Assembly (NCBI GenBank): GCA_023375785.1
Contig: SZWC01008576.1
Location: 35,367-99,366 of the forward strand
Length of the DNA: 64,000 bases
Source of the DNA: Penium margaritaceum
Lineage: Eukaryota; Streptophyta; Zygnematophyceae; Desmidiales; Peniaceae
Reading direction: 5' to 3'
Shown: one piece after another, positions 58,742 to 64,000 of the stretch
Layout: the number at the start of each line of letters is the position of its first letter
How positions within the stretch are numbered: the stretch's first letter is position 1
Translations under genes and position numbers: made by a program
The notes under the pieces: model-generated
Database searches by the model: none
Seen by the model: only the letters and a program-made list of their open reading frames with translations
What the model was told of the DNA's origin: nothing

Positions 58742-58753
58742 TGGTATCAGAGC
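58742..58753 (+). promoter_or_regulatory. Primer binding site (initiator tRNA-Met), copy B
   Basis: TGGTATCAGAGC directly follows the LTR terminal CA with no spacer. It is the same 12-mer as in the copia element, so both families probably prime from the same tRNA. Confidence 0.93.
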
Positions 58754-58919
58754 CTAGAGAAATATCCGGACATCGTCATCGTTGTCTCCTCCTCTGCTGA
58801 CGCCTGAACCGCTGAGCCAAGCCGCGCCATCACTGATGGAATTACGCCATCACTTCAAACCAGCTACACTACTGTCGCCTTGTTCTTCTCCTTCCTACAA
58901 AAGGCTAAGGAAACTATGT

Positions 58920-59060
58920 ATGGGCACGGTCTCCAAAAGCTTTGCAACTTACACTCTCCATCATAACAGCAGCCGTCGGTTTCTCAGCAATAGCAGCATC
59001 TCCCTTTGCAGTAGTGATGACATCCGTGTCATTCTAAACTCCTGCCATCCTTCATCATGA
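58920..59060 (+). CDS. Short upstream ORF of the LTR element, copy B (46 codons)
   Basis: It begins ATGGGC (MGTVSKSFATYTLHHNSS) and ends CHPSS-TGA. The TGA overlaps the ATG of the main ORF in an ATGA quartet. The same small ORF with the same overlap exists in copy C (60787-60927). It is Ser-rich and has no domain. An ATGA overlap allows termination-reinitiation, so this could control translation of the main ORF. Coding function is unproven. Confidence 0.35.
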   Translation: MGTVSKSFATYTLHHNSSRRFLSNSSISLCSSDDIRVILNSCHPSS

Positions 59061-59791
59061 GATTCTCTCAAGACAAAGAGGAGGCTCTTGGATGTGTTAT
59101 CTTCGGACTCGCAGCCTTCGTCGGCTACATCCCTCGTCTCAACTATAGCCTCACCCTCGATCTCATCTGCTCTGGCATCATTGGCATTCTCCTTGTTGTC
59201 GGATTTCTTCTGGTGCCGCTGCCCAAACAAGCAACTGCCAAGAAATGTCGATCATTTACGTCATGCAGTCAAGCACCTCCTATACCTCTGACATCACCTT
59301 CCTCCCTAGAAACCACCGCCTCAGCAGCAGCGGCACCTTCCCCTGCAGCTTATGCCACTGACATCATGTTGACTTTCAAATGTACTCCACCTCCTTCAGA
59401 AGTCATTCCTCCCTTCCAGAATGATTACCTGGACTACTACTACGACGACTACCTCTATCATGATGAGCCATTCTTCTCGCCTCAAGTTGCCCCCTCAACT
59501 GAGGACTGCGACCCTATCGCCGCTATGGGTCTTCTCCTCTTTTCCGACACTCCAATCTTCTCCCGCGAGGAACTAAACGAGTTCATGCTCCACAACTACA
59601 GGATCACCATTGGCGGCACCACCTTGCAGCAGTCAAACACTTCCTCTGCCACCATGCCTCCGCGCATAGTCGCACCGCGCCCACGCACCGCAAAGACACA
59701 GAAGCAGCAGCAGCAGCACACTGTCGGTTGCGGCTGCACATCTCGCACCGCCCGCCCTAATGGATGTAGGCGACTGTACTCTGTACTCTAG
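59057..59791 (+). pseudogene. Orphan membrane-hairpin ORF, copy B, with internal deletion
   Basis: The first ATG after an in-frame stop is 59057 (MRFSQDKEEALG). Residues about 10-25 and 32-55 (SLTLDLICSGIIGILLVVG) are two hydrophobic segments separated by PRLNYS, with an N-glycosylation-type NYS. KQATAKKCR follows, suggesting a hairpin with both ends in the cytosol. Next are a Pro/Ser/Thr stretch, the Tyr/Asp block QNDYLDYYYDDYLYHDE, and DTPIFSREELNEFMLHNY. At about 59675 the sequence jumps to the 3' end in the wrong frame, skipping about 1.36 kb found in copy C, so the last 45 or so residues are out of frame and run into the LTR. No known family matches. It replaces gag and pol in this element. 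Confidence 0.6.
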
Positions 59792-60255
59792 ACTTAGACC
59801 TATCTAGTACTAATAGCAGTAGAACTCATGTACTCAATTGCCTCAGTCAATTCCTCCTCAATTACCTTCATCATCATTGCCTCCATTCAATAGCCGTTCC
59901 TTGCCTCATCGCTCTCATCACTTTGATCGTCGCCTTCACTCAATCATCTATCAGTTCAGCAAAGTGCATCGGGTCCAAAGTTGCCGTCTGATCCTCGCTC
60001 GCCTTTCTCACATCTCAGAGTGTTCATCCACAATGGAGCCCAAACCGCGGTGGCCTTGAGTCCGCGCTTTGGTTCCCAACCTCTCTTGATAACTTGTCCT
60101 TAGCGCTTCATCGCTTCCGCTCCTCGCGATGTCTTCTACTGTTCGAGTACTTCTGTTTTGCTGTGACGTCATCTTTGGTCAGCCTTCCGCATCTTCGTGG
60201 TAGCTTCTGTGCCACTCGCTCATCTGCATGATTTGCTGCTCTCATTTTCTTGACA
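59761..60255 (+). repeat. 3' LTR of copy B (495 bp)
   Basis: It starts TGGATGTAGG directly after CCCGCCCTAA and ends TTGACA. It differs from the LTR at 62989-63483 at only about five positions by eye. TGACGTCA lies at 60164-60171. Confidence 0.85.
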
Positions 60256-60496
60256 ACTCCATGCGGACAGATTCATGCAGTTGACGTCATCAGGGTATAC
60301 CACCTGTACAGCTCTGATTGTGGGCCCGAGGACGTCAATGCCTACGAAGTTCGGTCACCCCTTCTCCCTGGAAGAAGCTCGTGCTGAAGACCATGCAGCC
60401 AGGAATTCTATCCTGGCATTCTCCAAGCATGATGCTCCTTCCCTGATTGCGCCACAAGTCGAGGAAGAAGAGATGATGGATTGCACACCCACACCC
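60256..60496 (+). other. Flank of copy B, duplicated at 63484-63724
   Basis: Begins ACTCCATGCGGACAG and encodes the same open frame as the right-edge ORF (SLEEARAEDHAARNS, EEEEMMDCTPTP). It is cut by the N at 60497. Near-identity with the flank of copy C means B and C sit at the same genomic target, either as alleles or as a duplicated locus. A further TGACGTCA lies at 60282-60289. Confidence 0.7.
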
Positions 60497-60497
60497 N

Positions 60498-60608
60498 GAG
60501 TACTTCTGTTCTGCTGTGACGTCATCTTTTGTCAGCCTTCCGCATCTTCGTGGTAGCTTCTGCGCCACTCGCTCCTTTGCATGCTTTGCTGCTCTCATTT
60601 ACCTGACA
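60498..60608 (+). repeat. Partial 5' LTR of copy C
   Basis: Matches 58631-58741 almost exactly, including TGACGTCA at 60517-60524 and the ACCTGACA end. Its left part is missing at the single N, so this is a contig edge and not a biological end. Confidence 0.85.
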
Positions 60609-60620
60609 TGGTATCAGAGC
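60609..60620 (+). promoter_or_regulatory. Primer binding site (initiator tRNA-Met), copy C
   Basis: TGGTATCAGAGC directly follows the LTR end, identical to copy B. Confidence 0.93.
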
Positions 60621-60786
60621 CTAGAGAAATATCCGGACATTGTCATCGTTGTCTCCTCCTCTGCTGACGCCTGAATCGCTGAGCCAAGCCGCGCCATCAC
60701 TGATTGAATTACGCCATCACTTCAAACCAGCTACACTACTGTCGCCTTGTTCTTCTCCTTCCTGCAAAAGGCTAAGGAAACTATGT

Positions 60787-60927
60787 ATGTGCACGGTCTC
60801 CAAAAGCTTTGCAACTTACACTCTCCATCATAACAGCAGCCGTCGGTTTCTCAGCAATAGCAGCATCTCCCTTTGCAGTAGTGATGACATCCGTGTCATT
60901 CTAAACTCCTGCCATCCTTCATCATGA
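60787..60927 (+). CDS. Short upstream ORF of the LTR element, copy C (46 codons)
   Basis: It begins ATGTGC (MCTVSKSFATYTLHH) and ends in TGA overlapping the main-ORF ATG at 60924 as ATGA. One residue near the start differs from copy B. Conservation across two near-identical copies is weak evidence of function by itself. Confidence 0.35.
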   Translation: MCTVSKSFATYTLHHNSSRRFLSNSSISLCSSDDIRVILNSCHPSS

Positions 60928-62988
60928 GATTCTCTCAAGACAAAGAGGAGGCTCTTGGATGTGTTCTCTTCGGACTCGCAGCCTTCGTCGGCTACCCCTC
61001 GTCTCAACTATAGCCTCACCCTCGATCTCATCTGCTCTGGCATCATTGGCATTCTCCTTGTTGTCGGAATTCTTCTGGTGCTGCTGCCCAAACAAGCAAC
61101 TGCCAAGAAATGTCGATCATTTACGTCATGCAGTCAAGCACCTCCTATACCTGTGACATCACCTTCCTCCCTAGAAACCACCGCCTCAGCAGCAGCGGCA
61201 CCTTCCCCTGCAGCTTATGCCACTGACATCATGTTGACTTTCAAATGTACTCCACCTCCTTCAGAAGTCATTCCTCCTTTCCAGGATGATTACCTGGACT
61301 ACTACTACGACGACTATCTCTATCATGATGAGCCATTCTTCTCGCCTCAAGTCGCCCCCTCAACTGAGGACTGCGACCCTATCGCCGCTATGGGTCTTCT
61401 CCTCTTTTCCGACACTCCAATCTTATCCCGCGAGGAACTAAACGAGTTCATGCTCCACAACTACAGGATCGCCATTGGCGGCACCACCTTGCAGCAGTCA
61501 AACACTTCCTCTGCCACCATGCCTCCGACACCACAACCCAAGGTTTTCTCCGCCAATGAACCCGCATCACGCTCGCCTCCTGTCACCAAGACAATAAATC
61601 GCTATATCCCGTCTCAAAAACGATCACAACTGTCCAGTAACATCTCAACCTTGTCATTACTAACTCCCTCCAACTCCAAGGTTTCCTATGAGAGTACAGT
61701 ACTCTCCAATACACTTGTTTCACTACCTGCTGACAAACTCCTCCCAACCCCGACATCCACCCTACCAAGTCCTCTCACTTTCACAGCAGATATAACAGCA
61801 CTACCGCCTGCCTCTGCTGTTCCTCTTGGTTTTTCTCAGCCAGCATCCCCTTCTCCAACATCACAGGTTGACACATTATACTCAATCACTTCCATTGCTT
61901 CACCCCTCTCGGCACACTTGTCCCGCAGCTGTTAGGCAACTTCTCATCTGGCTTCGAAGCCATCTAAAGCTCCTGAAGATCTAGTAGCATAAATCCTTGT
62001 AACCCCACCAGGGCCATCATCAGGCCATCTGCTGTCTGTAGGACTCCCAAGTGCAACCTCTCCCGTGCCTCAGCTCACTTCCGTCTAGCCATCCACTATT
62101 CAACGCTTCGCATTGACGGCATGCCTACTACCAGTACCAACTTCTCCACCAAACTCACTTGAATCCTTTCTCCTCCCCCAAGCTCTCTGAAGCATCACGC
62201 CTTCACCACACACTTCACTCCTCTGAAACTCGATCACCACTACCCAGTTGCTGTCACTAGCATTTCATCCTTCCCCTGATTTCAGCGCTGATTCAACTAT
62301 CTCTTCACACCTGCAGCCACCGACAGGAGGGATGCACAGCCTCACCTCTCGAGCTACTCCTCTCGCTCTCCTCCAGCTTCTCTTGATCATGCAAAAGGAC
62401 TCTAACCTCCTCTCCTCTGGAGTTCCGCCGAGAAGTAACCCTTCCTTCTGGGCAAATGAAAAGAAACTGGCCTCCCTCCTTGGCTTCTTTCTTGCAAGCC
62501 ATGTGATCTTGAAAGGGGCTGTCAGAATCTTGATCAAGACTCACACGGCTCAACCGGGTTCTCCCCTATCTTCCTTGAGCCCTCCAACTCTCCCTGGGAT
62601 ATCCACTCAGCGGAAAACGGAAAAGGCTGTCCAGACCAGATTCACCTACCGCGTTCTGCCGCCTGAACGGCTCAGATGGTATGCCCAATCAGACTGTTCC
62701 GGTCTGACTAACCAGCCATCCAAACACACCACCTCCAACGCCAACAGACCTCCAACATCACGTATGGACAAGCAAGATCTGCCAACGGCAGCCCTGCTCC
62801 CTGGTCCGTTCTCCGTGGCAACATCCAAGGCTCGGCAGAAGAAGCACGTCCTTAACTCAACCTGGGAAGGTTCCCAAGATCACAAGTTCATGCGTAGTCG
62901 CACCGCGCCCACGCACCGCAAAGACACAGAAGCAGCAGCAGCAGCACACTGTCGGTTGCGGCTGCACATCTCGCACCGCCCGCCCTAA
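60924..62988 (+). pseudogene. Orphan membrane-hairpin ORF, copy C (long, decayed)
   Basis: It starts like copy B (MRFSQDKEEALG), but a 2-bp deletion near 60993 (GGCTACCCC against GGCTACATCCC) shifts the frame inside the hydrophobic region. From about 61000 the frame matches B and A: PRLNYSLTLDLICSG, QDDYLDYYYDDYLYHDE, then a long Pro/Ser/Thr region. The basic C-terminus is SRTAPTHRKDTEAAAAAHC ... HISHRPP, ending TAA at 62986-62988 against the LTR. In-frame stops are TAG 61933-61935, TAA 61990-61992, TAG 62086-62088, TGA 62188-62190 and TGA 62224-62226. The first aligns with CAG in copy A (49177-49179), and TGA 62188 aligns with CGA (48916-48918). Discounting breaks, length is about 690 codons. 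Function unknown. Confidence 0.65.
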
Positions 62989-63483
62989 TGGATGTAGGCG
63001 ACTGTACTCTGTACTCTAGACTTAGACCTATCTAGTACTAATAGCAGTAGAACTCATGTACTCAAATGCCTCAGTCAATTCCTCCTCAATTACCTTCATC
63101 ATCATTGCCTCCATTCAATAGCCGTTCCTTGCCTCATCGCTCTCATCACTTTGATCGTCGCCTTCACTCAATCATCTATCAGTTCAGCAAAGTGCATCGG
63201 GTCCAAAGTTGCCGTCTGATCCTCGCTCGCCTTTCTCACATCTCAGAGTGTTCATCCACAATGGAGCCCAAACCGCGGTGGCCTTGAGTCCGCGCTTTGG
63301 TTCCCAACCTCTCTTGATAACTCATCCTTAGCGCTTCATCGCTTCCGCTCCTCGCGATGTCTTCTACTGTTCGAGTACTTCTGTTTTGCTGTGACGTCAT
63401 CTTTCGTCAGCCTTCCGCATCTTCGTGGTAGCTTCTGTGCCACTTGCTCATCTGCATGATTTGCTGCTCTCATTTTCTTTACA
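62989..63483 (+). repeat. 3' LTR of copy C (495 bp)
   Basis: It starts TGGATGTAGG directly after the ORF stop TAA and ends CTTTACA. TGACGTCA lies at 63392-63399. It is nearly identical to 59761-60255. No purine-rich tract precedes it; the ORF runs right up to the LTR with CCGCCCGCCC, which is unusual. Confidence 0.85.
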
Positions 63484-64000
63484 ACTCCATGCGGACAGAT
63501 TCATGCAGTTGACGTCATCAGGGTATACCACCTGTACAGCTCTGATTGTGGGCCCGAGGACGTCAATGCCTACGAAGTTTGGTCACCCCTTCTCCCTGGA
63601 AGAAGCCCGTGCTGAAGACCATGCAGCCAGGAATTCTATCCTGGCATTCTCCAAGCATGATGCTCCTTCCCTGATTGCGCCACAAGTCGAGGAAGAAGAG
63701 ATGATGGATTGCACACCCACACCCTAGCAGCCATGCCCTGAACGAGCACAAGCTACTCCAACGGATGATCGACCGCAGCTCCCCATTGGACCGATACCCA
63801 AACCGTCAGCAGAATCCCCCACATGGCTGTTCCTTCCCACGACAGAACGCCACCCTGCTGACCTCAGTCGGGCCCCGATCACATCACCTCATCAAGGGCC
63901 TCTTCAGGTGTCGAGCCGCCCACTCGTACCGGTAACCGCGCAGCCAACAATACCAAACGATCTTGTCAAGGAGGCGAAGTGTAAAGGGAAAATGCTGGTG
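63484..64000 (+). pseudogene. Partial ORF at the right edge with one TAG (gag-like style)
   Basis: From the LTR end a frame is open to 64000 except for TAG 63725-63727 (CTPTP-TAG-QPCPERAQ), again beside CAG. It encodes SLEEARAEDHAARNSILAFS, an EEEEMMD acidic run, then Pro/Thr/Ser-rich sequence ending KEAKCKGKMLV. The disordered acidic and proline style resembles the gag-like N-terminal ORF at 54.5-56 kb, so a second decayed retroelement into which copy C inserted is likely. No domain recognised, and the right part is outside the window. Confidence 0.45.

Larger units (their letters stand above)
57963..60255 (+). mobile_element. Non-autonomous LTR element, copy B, sharing an LTR with fragment X
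   Basis: The order is 3' internal fragment X, LTR (58226-58741), PBS, uORF, shortened orphan ORF, LTR (59761-60255), then flank. LTR-internal-LTR preceded by another internal end is what unequal recombination between LTRs produces. The two LTRs of B differ in length (516 and 495 bp) and by more changes than separate 59761-60255 from the LTR of copy C, so they do not derive from one insertion event. The interior lacks about 1.36 kb present in copy C. Confidence 0.75.
60498..63483 (+). mobile_element. Non-autonomous LTR element, copy C (5' LTR truncated at the N)
   Basis: A partial 5' LTR (60498-60608), PBS (60609-60620), leader with uORF, a long decayed orphan ORF (60924-62988) and a complete 3' LTR (62989-63483). 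This is the longest internal region of the family here, about 2.37 kb. No gag, protease, integrase or reverse transcriptase motif appears in any frame, so movement would need enzymes from elsewhere, perhaps copia given the shared PBS. Confidence 0.8.

Overview
This is a repeat-dominated eukaryotic window with no convincing host housekeeping gene. It holds three things: a very large 10-bp satellite array, LTR retrotransposons inserted in it, and a block of decayed retroelement gag sequence. Two retroelement families use a primer binding site matching initiator tRNA-Met, and one is plainly Ty1/copia. Broken reading frames lose CAG to TAG and CGA to TGA, as expected when methylated CHG and CG cytosines decay. 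That points to a plant-lineage genome. A charophycean alga such as Chara is my best guess, but nothing here proves the species.

Layout: 1-1546 is a broken Gln/Pro/Met-rich ORF on the minus strand. 1547-2861 is a non-coding spacer with a cluster of TCCGCGGA palindromes and three strong hairpins, two of them related and keeping their stem by paired substitutions. 2862-25833, 29514-47650 and 50817-52356 are one family of satellite (consensus GTGTAAGTGC), about 42.6 kb in all, with local higher-order repeats of 30, 60, 80, 110, 190, 232 and 438 bp. A truncated copia element (25834-29513, minus) and a second, non-autonomous LTR element (47651 into a 967-bp assembly gap, minus) interrupt it.

From 52357 to 64000 the DNA is non-satellite: a spacer, decayed Ty3-like gag (53248-57961), then two near-identical copies of the second LTR family (57963-60255 and 60498-63483) and a partial ORF at the right edge. 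Three isolated single Ns (55790, 57962, 60497) sit at joins between duplicated or repetitive segments, so the tandem arrangement here may be partly an assembly artefact.

The most interesting items are: (1) a satellite in which most monomers carry GTAAGT, the consensus spliceosomal 5' splice site, so plus-strand RNA would present thousands of U1-pairing sites; (2) an LTR family with PBS and LTRs but no recognisable gag or pol, carrying instead an orphan ORF of about 690 codons with an N-terminal membrane hairpin and a conserved upstream ORF overlapping it by ATGA; (3) paralogue alignments that show CAG-to-TAG and CGA-to-TGA decay directly.
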